Below, one piece after another: positions 1-5,728 of a stretch of 5,940 nucleotides of DNA. The first letter of the stretch is position 1, and every line of letters starts with the position of its first letter. A program made the position numbers and the translations under genes. The notes beneath the pieces were generated by a model, which was not told where the DNA came from, did no database searches, and saw only the letters and a list, made by a program, of their open reading frames with translations. The stretch is from an uncultured Collinsella sp. GTDB taxonomy: Bacteria; Actinomycetota; Coriobacteriia; Coriobacteriales; Coriobacteriaceae. Location: positions 1 to 5,940 of the forward strand of contig UQUX01000104.1 of NCBI GenBank assembly GCA_900544425.1. The letters run 5' to 3'.

Positions 1-1336
1 TATGGTGGGCGAGGCCGAGCCCGTGGGCTTTGTGACCATCCGCGACGAGATTCGTACCTCGGCGGCCGAGACCATCGGCTACTTTAACGAGCAGGGCGTG
101 ACCCTCAACGTGATCAGTGGCGACGACCCGCGTACGGTGTCGTCGATCGCGCGCGTGGTGGGCGTGCCGGGGGCGGACGCTTATGTGGACGCTACGACGC
201 TCGATACGCCGGCCAAGCTCGATGCCGCAGTGGACCGCTACCATGTCTTTGGTCGTGTGACCCCGCAGCAGAAGCGCGAGCTCGTGCAGGCGCTCAAGCG
301 CCGCGAGCACACCGTGGCCATGACGGGCGACGGCGTCAACGACGTGCTGGCGCTCAAGGAGGCCGACTGCTCCGTGGCCATGGCGGCCGGCTCCGATGCT
401 GCGCGCAACGTGGCCGAGATCGTGCTCGTCGACAACGACTTTGCCTCGATGCCCGCCGTGGTGGCCGAGGGCCGTAGCTCCATCAACAACCTGCAGCGTT
501 CGGCCTCGCTATTCCTGACTAAGACGCTGTTCTCGATGGGCCTGGCGGCGCTGTGTATCGCGCTGCCGCCGTACCCCTTCGAGCCCATCCAGATGACGCT
601 CATTAACTTTTTCTGCATCGGCGCGCCGGGCTTTGTGTTGGGCCTGGAGCCCAACAATGCTCGCGTGAAGGGTGCGTTTTTGACCAACGTACTCAAGCGT
701 GCACTGCCGGCGTCGATTGCAGTCATTTTGGCTGCGGCGCTCGATATCTTTGTGGCGCGCGTGTTTGGCTTTAGCCAGCTCACGCTGTCAACGATGTGCC
801 TGCTTACGTCGTGCGCGGCGAGCGTCAGCCTGATCTGGCGCATCTCGCAGCCTCTCACGCCCTTACGTGTTGTGCTCTTTGTGTTTGTAGTCGCCGGCAT
901 CCTGGTGGGCGTTATCGGATTCCCGGAGCTGCTGTCCATTGCCAACTTGTCGATGGGCCAGATGCTTATCTTGGCTGTCATCGTGGTCTTTACCTGCTCG
1001 GTGTTCTTTAAGCTCGCCACGATGATGGATTCGCTCAAGCCACGTCGTCGTCATGCCGCAACTGGTTTTGGCCGCGGCGTGCGCGTCCGCCTGGGTCGCG
1101 GTGGCGGCAAGGTGAGCTCGACGGGTTCGACGGCCGAGCGTTTTGCCAAGCGCGTCGCCGCCGACATGGCGCAGCGCCGCGAAGCTCGCACCGTTCGTGA
1201 GGCCGAGGCCCGCGCACTCGAGGGCGTGGCCCAGGTCCAACCCAAGAAAAAGAGGAGTGCCGGAGCCAAACGCTCTCGCGTGACCAAGTCCGCCCAAGGC
1301 ATCAAAGTCTCGATGCCAAGCAAAAAGAAGAAGTAG
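1..1336 (+). CDS. Cation-transporting P-type ATPase, C-terminal part (5' end outside window)
   Basis: This is the 3' part of an ATP-driven cation pump of the inner membrane; 444 codons are visible from base 2, and the frame is open at the left edge, so the ATG at 2 is probably internal. Residues 1-57 are the end of the cytoplasmic catalytic region, with the typical ISGDDP stretch (39-44). The hinge motif TGDGVND is at residues 108-114 (nt 323-343). About six hydrophobic helices follow, near 169-189, 197-215, 235-254, 260-280, 288-308 and 319-338, matching M5-M10. The phosphorylated DKTG motif, actuator domain and M1-M4 must lie upstream. The run from the hinge through the RSASLFLTKT stretch resembles the CtpE/Exp7 group, where mycobacterial CtpE is linked to calcium; the substrate here is inferred, not shown. 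Residues 346-444 form an odd, strongly basic tail ending in four lysines. The gene ends with TAG. The family call is firm; the ion is not. Confidence 0.93.
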   Translation, partial: MVGEAEPVGFVTIRDEIRTSAAETIGYFNEQGVTLNVISGDDPRTVSSIARVVGVPGADAYVDATTLDTPAKLDAAVDRYHVFGRVTPQQKRELVQALKRREHTVAMTGDGVNDVLALKEADCSVAMAAGSDAARNVAEIVLVDNDFASMPAVVAEGRSSINNLQRSASLFLTKTLFSMGLAALCIALPPYPFEPIQMTLINFFCIGAPGFVLGLEPNNARVKGAFLTNVLKRALPASIAVILAAALDIFVARVFGFSQLTLSTMCLLTSCAASVSLIWRISQPLTPLRVVLFVFVVAGILVGVIGFPELLSIANLSMGQMLILAVIVVFTCSVFFKLATMMDSLKPRRRHAATGFGRGVRVRLGRGGGKVSSTGSTAERFAKRVAADMAQRREARTVREAEARALEGVAQVQPKKKRSAGAKRSRVTKSAQGIKVSMPSKKKK

Positions 1337-1346
1337 CTACGCGCCC

Positions 1347-1421
1347 TGGCGATGTTGAATTGGTGCCTTGTTCCTGTGGGGCCGTGGCGATGTTATGCTC
1401 TAACCTCGATTGTTTGAATTG
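1347..1421. repeat. Split short direct repeats in the leader of the zinc-ribbon gene
   Basis: The block TGGCGATGTTGAATTG at 1347-1362 has its two overlapping halves repeated downstream: TGGCGATGTT at 1385-1394 and TTGAATTG at 1414-1421. The copies flank and overlap the possible -10 box at 1394-1399. This may be a regulator-binding arrangement, a small local duplication, or chance. No function is assigned. Confidence 0.4.
1391..1399 (+). promoter_or_regulatory. Possible extended -10 promoter for the zinc-ribbon gene
   Basis: TGTTATGCT at 1391-1399 fits an extended -10 element (TG, one base, then TATGCT, 4 of 6 consensus matches). No good -35 is present: TTCCTG at 1371-1376 has 17-base spacing but matches poorly, and TTGTTC at 1368-1373 is 20 bases away. 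Transcription would start near 1406, about 35 bases before the GTG start. There is no clear terminator after the ATPase gene, so read-through is also possible. Confidence 0.35.
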
Positions 1422-1429
1422 CTTCGAAA

Positions 1430-1435
1430 AGAGGA
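1430..1435 (+). promoter_or_regulatory. Ribosome binding site fixing the GTG start at 1440
   Basis: AGAGGA lies four bases before GTG at 1440-1442. The upstream in-frame TTG at 1410 has no comparable purine-rich site, and starting there would add ten residues before the first zinc-binding cysteine pair. The GTG start puts that pair at residues 3 and 6, as is common for N-terminal zinc-ribbon proteins. Confidence 0.65.
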
Positions 1436-1439
1436 TGCC

Positions 1440-2582
1440 GTGATCTGCCCGCATTGCCTTAAGACTATCGAGGACGGCGCCTCGTTCTGCCCCTACTGCA
1501 ACGCCTATGTGGGTCCGGGCGATGGTCCCGAGCACACCGAGTTCGTGTTCTGTGAGGGCTGCGGTGCCCGTCTTTCTCCGCATGATCGCACGTGCCCAAA
1601 ATGCGGACGCCCTGCTCCGGGTATCCTCTCCGAGGACGCGGCCGCATCCGACCTGGCAGCGGGCCGCACGGCGGGCTTTCCGCGCCTAACGCAAGAGCAG
1701 ATCGATACCGAGGTGCCTCATGCGCCCGCCTCGGCTGCCGCGGTTCTTTCGGACGCCGCCGATCCTAACGAGACCTGCGTGCTGCCGGCTTTCGATAAGG
1801 ATTTCGGTATCCCCAAGGTCGATATTCCCACGCCCGTTTCCCTGCATGACGATGCTCAAAAACCCAAGCGCAAGGTGCATCCCGACGAGGACGCCTATCA
1901 CAAGCACAAGCGTCATATCCCCAAGCCGCTCATCGTCATCGCGGTCCTTGCCGTCGTTTGCGGCGGTGCCTATTGGTTCGTGACGGCCGATCCCATGGGT
2001 GTCATGCCTGCCTTCTACGACCAGTTTGGCCAGGCTGCGCAGACGACCTTCCCCACGCGCCAAAAGGGCGAGGCGACTGAGGACGATACCAAGCAGGACG
2101 ATTCTGCCGAGGTGGTCCAGGAAGAAACCGTGCTCACCGATGATCAGCTCTATACCAGACTCGACGGTCTGTATCAGACCATCGTGTCCTACGGTGATGA
2201 GGACCAGATCGGCGAGGTCATCGATTCCTTTAACAACGGCTATCTCCGAACGCCGCTGTCCACCCGCCAGGAGCTGTCGCAGAGTGCCTACGCCCTGCGC
2301 GACCAGATCAAAAAGACGCAAGATGAGCTTAACAACCTTAAGTATCAGGACGATACGGTCTATGCGGACGACATCGCCCACTTAAAGCAGCTTGCCGAGT
2401 GGATGTACGAGCGTGTCGACGTGATCTGCCAGAGCTGGGATATCTCGCTGGCCATTCCTGATGGTGAGTCGATGAGTTCCCACCAAAGCGAGATCCTGGC
2501 GCCCATCGCGCAGGGCGGCAACAGCGCGCTGAACCAGTACGACGCCAATGTGGGCTCCTGGAAGCCGCAGCAGCGTTCCTAA
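1440..2582 (+). CDS. Zinc-ribbon, single-pass membrane protein of unknown function
   Basis: The protein has 380 residues from the GTG start, chosen for the AGAGGA site just upstream. Two zinc ribbons open it: Cys3-x2-Cys6 with Cys17-x2-Cys20, and Cys38-x2-Cys41 with Cys52-x2-Cys55. A low-complexity acidic and Ala/Pro-rich linker follows, then basic clusters (KPKRK at 141-145, KHKRH at 155-159) and one hydrophobic helix at about 163-183. By the positive-inside rule, the zinc ribbons face the cytoplasm and the C-terminal half is outside. The external part starts with an acidic segment (about 211-230) and continues as a mostly helical domain, possibly a bundle or coiled coil around 235-330. There is no signal peptide and no recognisable catalytic motif. 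Zinc ribbons of this kind usually mediate protein or nucleic-acid contacts. It lies in its own interval between the ATPase and isomerase genes. I do not recognise a named family; a role at the envelope near the mre genes is inference. Confidence 0.88.
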   Translation: MICPHCLKTIEDGASFCPYCNAYVGPGDGPEHTEFVFCEGCGARLSPHDRTCPKCGRPAPGILSEDAAASDLAAGRTAGFPRLTQEQIDTEVPHAPASAAAVLSDAADPNETCVLPAFDKDFGIPKVDIPTPVSLHDDAQKPKRKVHPDEDAYHKHKRHIPKPLIVIAVLAVVCGGAYWFVTADPMGVMPAFYDQFGQAAQTTFPTRQKGEATEDDTKQDDSAEVVQEETVLTDDQLYTRLDGLYQTIVSYGDEDQIGEVIDSFNNGYLRTPLSTRQELSQSAYALRDQIKKTQDELNNLKYQDDTVYADDIAHLKQLAEWMYERVDVICQSWDISLAIPDGESMSSHQSEILAPIAQGGNSALNQYDANVGSWKPQQRS

Positions 2583-2613
2583 AATTAGTTCGCCATAGTC
2601 GGCATAACCTACG

Positions 2614-2634
2614 TGCGCAATTGATGTAAGCGCA
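2614..2634. repeat. Short inverted repeat around the -35 box, possible operator
   Basis: TGCGC at 2614-2618 and GCGCA at 2630-2634 form a 5-base dyad with an 11-base spacer containing the -35 hexamer TTGATG (2621-2626). The placement would suit a dimeric repressor, but arms this short occur often by chance. Confidence 0.25.
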
Positions 2635-2650
2635 TGCTTATTGCTACAAT
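2621..2650 (+). promoter_or_regulatory. Likely promoter for the isomerase-TPR gene pair
   Basis: TTGATG at 2621-2626 (-35) and TACAAT at 2645-2650 (-10) are 18 bases apart, each matching the housekeeping sigma consensus well. A TG at 2642-2643 makes the -10 extended. The intergenic region is visibly more AT-rich than the genes around it. Transcription would start near 2657, about 33 bases before the ATG at 2690. This is the best promoter in the window and implies that the isomerase gene starts its own transcription unit. Confidence 0.65.
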
Positions 2651-2689
2651 TCGTACAAATATGCTTTAAACGCACGAGGAAGGAACCAC

Positions 2690-3232
2690 ATGTTTGGTTT
2701 TAAGAAAGAGCTCTACACGCCCGAGTATCAGCTTGCCGGCGACGAGTGCGCCGTTATCGAGACGTCGAAGGGTACCATCAAGGTCAAGTTTGACGGTGAG
2801 GGCGCTCCCATTCATGTCGCGAACTTCTGCGAGCTTTCCACGATGGGTTTCTATGATGGCCTTAAGTTCCATCGCTATGTGCCCGGCTTTGTCATTCAGG
2901 GCGGCGACCCCAATACCCGCGATATGTCCGGCGCCGACGTCGCCGCTGGTCTTGAGGGCCCCGACGGCATGCCCGGTACCGGTGGTCCCGGCTACTGCAT
3001 CAAGGGCGAGTTTGCCACCAATCCGCGCAACAGCCATGTCGATGGTGCCCTTGCCATGGCACGCTCCATGGACCCCGATTCCGCGGGTTCGCAGTTCTAC
3101 TTCTGCCTGGGTGCCCAGCATAACCTCGATTCCGGTTACACCGTCTTTGGTACCACGGTCGAGGGTCTCGATGTGATTTCGCAGCTGCGTGCCGGCGACG
3201 AGATCGTCCATGTCGAGATCGTTCACGAGTAA
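2690..3232 (+). CDS. Cyclophilin-type peptidyl-prolyl cis-trans isomerase, cytoplasmic
   Basis: The 180-residue product is a single cyclophilin domain, which speeds cis-trans isomerisation of Xaa-Pro bonds and so helps protein folding. By comparison with human CypA, the catalytic Arg is R62 in FHRYVPGF, followed by F67 and Q70 in QGGDP; AMAR is at 122-125, and SQFYF (134-138) supplies the active-site Gln and aromatic. The usual Trp position is N145 and the usual His is Y150, the latter as in many bacterial cyclophilins. A Gly/Asp-rich segment at about 74-100 makes it longer than the roughly 145-residue PpiB type. There is no signal peptide or membrane helix, so it should be cytosolic. The ATG start is supported by a strong GAGGAAGGA site at 2676-2684. 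The TPR gene begins 11 bases after the stop. The nearest named relative is PpiB, but I do not assign that symbol. Confidence 0.95.
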   Translation: MFGFKKELYTPEYQLAGDECAVIETSKGTIKVKFDGEGAPIHVANFCELSTMGFYDGLKFHRYVPGFVIQGGDPNTRDMSGADVAAGLEGPDGMPGTGGPGYCIKGEFATNPRNSHVDGALAMARSMDPDSAGSQFYFCLGAQHNLDSGYTVFGTTVEGLDVISQLRAGDEIVHVEIVHE

Positions 3233-3238
3233 AGGGGA
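3231..3238 (+). promoter_or_regulatory. Ribosome binding site overlapping the isomerase stop codon
   Basis: AAAGGGGA begins within the TAA stop (3230-3232) of the isomerase gene and ends five bases before TTG at 3244-3246. It supports the TTG start of the TPR gene and suggests that translation of the two genes is coupled. Confidence 0.7.
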
Positions 3239-3243
3239 CTTCC

Positions 3244-4548
3244 TTGAATAGCCAGCTGATCCAACAGGGCCGCGCCGCTTACCGCGCGGGTGATTTTTCC
3301 GCTGCAGCCCAGATGCTTGGGGCGGCAAAAACTCCCGATGAGATTATGGGCGAGGCCGATCACCTTCGTGGCAACGCCTTGATGCACCTGGGCATGTATG
3401 CCGAGGCCGCCGAGGCCTACGCCGCTGCCCTCAATGACGGCACCTACGGCAAGCGCGGCGCGCTGCTCACCAACCGCGGCAAGGCACTCGCCGCCGTGGG
3501 CGACTACACGACGGCCGCCCAGGCGTTCTCTGCTGCTACGCAGGATGCTTCCTATGCCACGCCGTTCAAGGCCTATCTGGGCCTGGGTAACGCGCTGTTC
3601 CAGTCGGGCGACTATGCCAACGCGGGTACTGCCTTCCGTCAGGCTGCCATCGACGGCGCCAATCCGGCTCCTGCCGCCGCACTGGGCGAGCTTGGTCGTT
3701 GCTTCATTAAGCTCGGCCGTCCGGCGGATGCCGTGGAGACCTACCGCACGGCTATCGACTTTGCCGGCCCCCGCGACGACACGCGTGCGCTCAACGCCGG
3801 CATGGGTCAGGCGCTTTCTGCCGCCGGCCGTCCCTCCGACGCACTCGACGCCTTTAACGCCGCTACTGCAGATGGCATCTACCAGCTCACCTCCGAGCAG
3901 GCCGATGAGCTTGCCCGCGTGCACGATTCGCTTGCCGCGCTGTCTGCCCAGACGGCTATGGCCACGGCTCCGACGCCCGCGATGGACGCTCCTGCCGTCG
4001 ATCCGCTCGATCCTACGGGCGCGACCGGTCAGTTTATGCCCGATCCCTCGGACACCGGCTTCTTTACGCTGTCCGAGTCCGAGATGGTCCAGCAGGACCG
4101 TCAGGATCGTAAGCAGGCCAAGGTCCGTCGTCGCCATCGCCACACGGGTCTCAAAGTCTTCATCGTGCTGCTTCTGCTCATTTTGATCGCCGCGGGCGGT
4201 CTGGGCTTTGCCTACACGCGCGGCTTTGGCTTCCCGTCTCAGGAGTCTGTCGTTTCCGATCTGTTCCAGGCTGCCGGGGACGGTGACACCGCAAAGGCCG
4301 AGTCTTGCCTGGCCTCGAGTCTGTCCGAGGACGCCAAGTCGATGATCATCTCTTCGATTCCGCAGGGCGCCACCGTGTCCGTCGAGGGCATGGATCAGTC
4401 CATGACCGAGACGACCGCTAAGGTGAAGGCATCGCTGTCCAAGGGCGGCGAGCAGGAGTACACCGTCAAATTCGTGCGCTCCGACAACCATATCGGCTGG
4501 GCCGTTTCCTCGCTCGATATGGATTTCTCGGCTGCTGACAACCAGTAG
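3244..4548 (+). CDS. TPR-repeat, single-pass membrane protein of unknown function
   Basis: The 434-residue product starts at a TTG chosen for the ribosome site just upstream. Residues 1-210 are Ala-rich helical hairpins of the tetratricopeptide type, with about six units near 1-28, 35-65, 72-101, 108-137, 145-172 and 180-209; features include LRGNALMHLGMYAEAAEAY (41-59) and LGLGNALFQSGDYANAGTAF (112-131). TPR arrays bind partner proteins. A Pro/Ala/Asp-rich linker (about 235-275) leads to a very basic stretch (RQDRKQAKVRRRHRH, 286-300) and one hydrophobic helix at about 303-323. By the positive-inside rule, the TPR part is cytoplasmic and residues 325-434 are outside. That small outer domain, with a helical start (QESVVSDLFQAAGDGD) and a later strand-rich part, could be an NTF2-like fold of the kind seen in DUF4878 proteins, but this is a guess. 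The gene follows the isomerase gene by 11 bases and ends in tandem in-frame stops, TAG then TGA (4546-4551). No named family is recognised. Confidence 0.9.
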   Translation: MNSQLIQQGRAAYRAGDFSAAAQMLGAAKTPDEIMGEADHLRGNALMHLGMYAEAAEAYAAALNDGTYGKRGALLTNRGKALAAVGDYTTAAQAFSAATQDASYATPFKAYLGLGNALFQSGDYANAGTAFRQAAIDGANPAPAAALGELGRCFIKLGRPADAVETYRTAIDFAGPRDDTRALNAGMGQALSAAGRPSDALDAFNAATADGIYQLTSEQADELARVHDSLAALSAQTAMATAPTPAMDAPAVDPLDPTGATGQFMPDPSDTGFFTLSESEMVQQDRQDRKQAKVRRRHRHTGLKVFIVLLLLILIAAGGLGFAYTRGFGFPSQESVVSDLFQAAGDGDTAKAESCLASSLSEDAKSMIISSIPQGATVSVEGMDQSMTETTAKVKASLSKGGEQEYTVKFVRSDNHIGWAVSSLDMDFSAADNQ

Positions 4549-4570
4549 TGACCTTATGGGATTTAGCTTT

Positions 4571-4603
4571 GCCCGGCGCTTCACCGCAAGTGAGGTGCCG
4601 GGC
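4571..4603 (+). terminator. Strong hairpin between the TPR gene and mreB, probable terminator
   Basis: Bases 4571-4584 pair with 4590-4603 over 14 bp (two are G-U) around a five-base loop, CGCAA. The lower stem is very GC-rich (GCCCGGC with GCCGGGC). It starts 22 bases after the TPR stop codon, the expected position for a terminator. The following sequence, TTGCGCT, lacks a proper T-run, so termination may be weak or factor-dependent, or the hairpin may protect the mRNA 3' end. Confidence 0.55.
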
Positions 4604-4612
4604 TTGCGCTAG

Positions 4613-4618
4613 TATGAT
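4613..4618 (+). promoter_or_regulatory. Possible -10 box for mreB
   Basis: TATGAT at 4613-4618 matches the -10 consensus at five of six positions and lies 45 bases before the mreB start and nine bases after the hairpin. No acceptable -35 hexamer is seen 16-18 bases upstream, where the hairpin arm lies, and there is no extended TG. If the hairpin ends the upstream transcript, mreB needs a promoter here, which is the main reason to list it. Confidence 0.3.
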
Positions 4619-4653
4619 GAGCTAGTAGTTTTCCAGCAATCATCCAACACATC

Positions 4654-4658
4654 AGGAG
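4654..4658 (+). promoter_or_regulatory. mreB: Ribosome binding site fixing the TTG start of mreB
   Basis: AGGAG lies five bases before TTG at 4664-4666. The first in-frame ATG (4676) is 17 bases from this site, too far for normal use. The TTG start adds four residues, MFSL, to a hydrophobic N-terminus. Confidence 0.7.
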
Positions 4659-4663
4659 TTGCG

Positions 4664-5707
4664 TTGTTTTCTTTGATGGATATGTTCTTCGGTAGCTATG
4701 CGGGCGATCTTGCCATCGACCTCGGCACCGCAAATACGCTTGTCTCCGTGCGCGGCAAGGGCATCGTCATTCGTGAGCCCTCCGTCGTCGCCATCGACAA
4801 GAACGACGAGCGCATCCTGGCGGTCGGTATCGAGGCAAAGCGCATGCTTGGCCGTACGCCCGGCAACATCGTGGCCGTTCGTCCCCTGAAGGACGGCGTC
4901 ATCGCCGACTTCGATGTTACCGAAGCCATGCTTCGCTACTTTATCGACAAGGCTTCCGAGAAGCGCTATCCGTGGACCCCGCGTCCGCGCGTTGTCGTCT
5001 GCGTTCCCTCCGGCGTCACGTCGGTCGAGAAGCGTGCCGTCTTTGAGGCCACGATCCAGGCCGGCGCTCGCCAGGCCTATCTGATCGAAGAGCCTATGGC
5101 CGCCGCTATCGGCGCCGATCTGCCCGTCGAGGAACCCACCGGCTCCATGGTCATCGACATCGGTGGCGGTACCACCGAGGTTGCCGTTATCGCTATGGGT
5201 GGCATCGTCGTCTCGCAGTCCATCCGTATTGCCGGTGACGAGTTCGATCAGGCCATCCTCACGCACGTTCGCGATGCCTACAACCTGGCCATCGGCGAGC
5301 GTACGGCAGAGGACATCAAGATCAAGGTCGGTTCCGCCGTGCCGCTCAAGGACGAGCTCGACGTCGAGGTCAACGGCCGCGACGTGATCACCGGTCTGCC
5401 CAAGACCGTGCGCATCGAGAGCGAGGAGATTCGTCGCGCGCTCAACAAGCCGCTCGACGAGATGGCCAAGGCCGTCAAGGACGCACTCGACGCTACGCCT
5501 CCCGATCTTGCCTCGGACCTTATGTACTACGGCATTTTGCTGACTGGTGGCGGCGCGCTGCTGCGCGGTCTCGACGTGCGCCTGCGCGATGAGACCGGTG
5601 TTTCGGTCAACGTCAGCCCCACGGCGCTCGATAACGTCGTTAACGGCTGTGCCCGCGTGCTCGAGGCCAATGCGTTTGATGGCGGCTTCGTCCAGACCAA
5701 TGCTTAA
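4664..5707 (+). CDS. mreB: Rod shape-determining protein MreB (bacterial actin)
   Basis: The 347-residue product is full length for MreB, the actin-like ATPase whose short membrane-bound filaments guide lateral peptidoglycan synthesis in rod-shaped cells. The actin-fold motifs are in order: phosphate-1 loop DLGTANT (19-25), the EEPMAAAIGA segment (142-151), phosphate-2 loop DIGGGTTEVAV (165-175) and adenosine motif LLTGGGALLRGLD (292-304). The first dozen residues (MFSLMDMFFGSY) are hydrophobic and could act as a membrane-binding helix, as known for other MreB proteins. The TTG start is supported by AGGAG at 4654-4658. mreC follows after 21 bases, so the two are very likely cotranscribed. A paralogue such as Mbl cannot be excluded by sequence alone, but the adjacency to mreC favours MreB. 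Confidence 0.97.
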   Translation: MFSLMDMFFGSYAGDLAIDLGTANTLVSVRGKGIVIREPSVVAIDKNDERILAVGIEAKRMLGRTPGNIVAVRPLKDGVIADFDVTEAMLRYFIDKASEKRYPWTPRPRVVVCVPSGVTSVEKRAVFEATIQAGARQAYLIEEPMAAAIGADLPVEEPTGSMVIDIGGGTTEVAVIAMGGIVVSQSIRIAGDEFDQAILTHVRDAYNLAIGERTAEDIKIKVGSAVPLKDELDVEVNGRDVITGLPKTVRIESEEIRRALNKPLDEMAKAVKDALDATPPDLASDLMYYGILLTGGGALLRGLDVRLRDETGVSVNVSPTALDNVVNGCARVLEANAFDGGFVQTNA

Positions 5708-5715
5708 TTTCCAAA

Positions 5716-5721
5716 AGGTGG
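5716..5721 (+). promoter_or_regulatory. mreC: Ribosome binding site fixing the TTG start of mreC
   Basis: AGGTGG lies seven bases before TTG at 5729-5731, in the 21-base gap after mreB. The only nearby in-frame ATG (5786) lies in the loop of a hairpin, has no such site, and would place the start only two codons before the membrane helix. Confidence 0.65.
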
Positions 5722-5728
5722 ATTCCAT

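Noticed and set aside
238..1038. Long open frame of 266 codons on the - strand across the ATPase gene
   Set aside because: The protein is low-complexity with no recognisable domain, no supported start, and mirrors codon bias of the convincing ATPase frame on the other strand.
1410..1412. Upstream TTG start for the zinc-ribbon gene
   Set aside because: There is no ribosome site before it, and it lies only a few bases after the predicted transcription start; GTG at 1440 has a clear site.
2583..2620. Terminator after the zinc-ribbon gene
   Set aside because: Only trivial pairings (for example GCC with GGC around 2592-2602) are present and there is no stem followed by a T-run.
3398..4186. Second + strand frame of 262 codons within the TPR gene
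   Set aside because: Its translation is Pro/Arg/Ser-rich and repetitive, as expected of an out-of-frame reading of Ala-rich TPR codons, with no ribosome site.
3223..4584. Open frame of 453 codons on the - strand opposite the TPR gene
   Set aside because: It is antisense to a clear TPR-membrane protein; its Arg/Gly/His-rich composition is that of a GC-rich shadow frame, and it would read through the hairpin at 4571.
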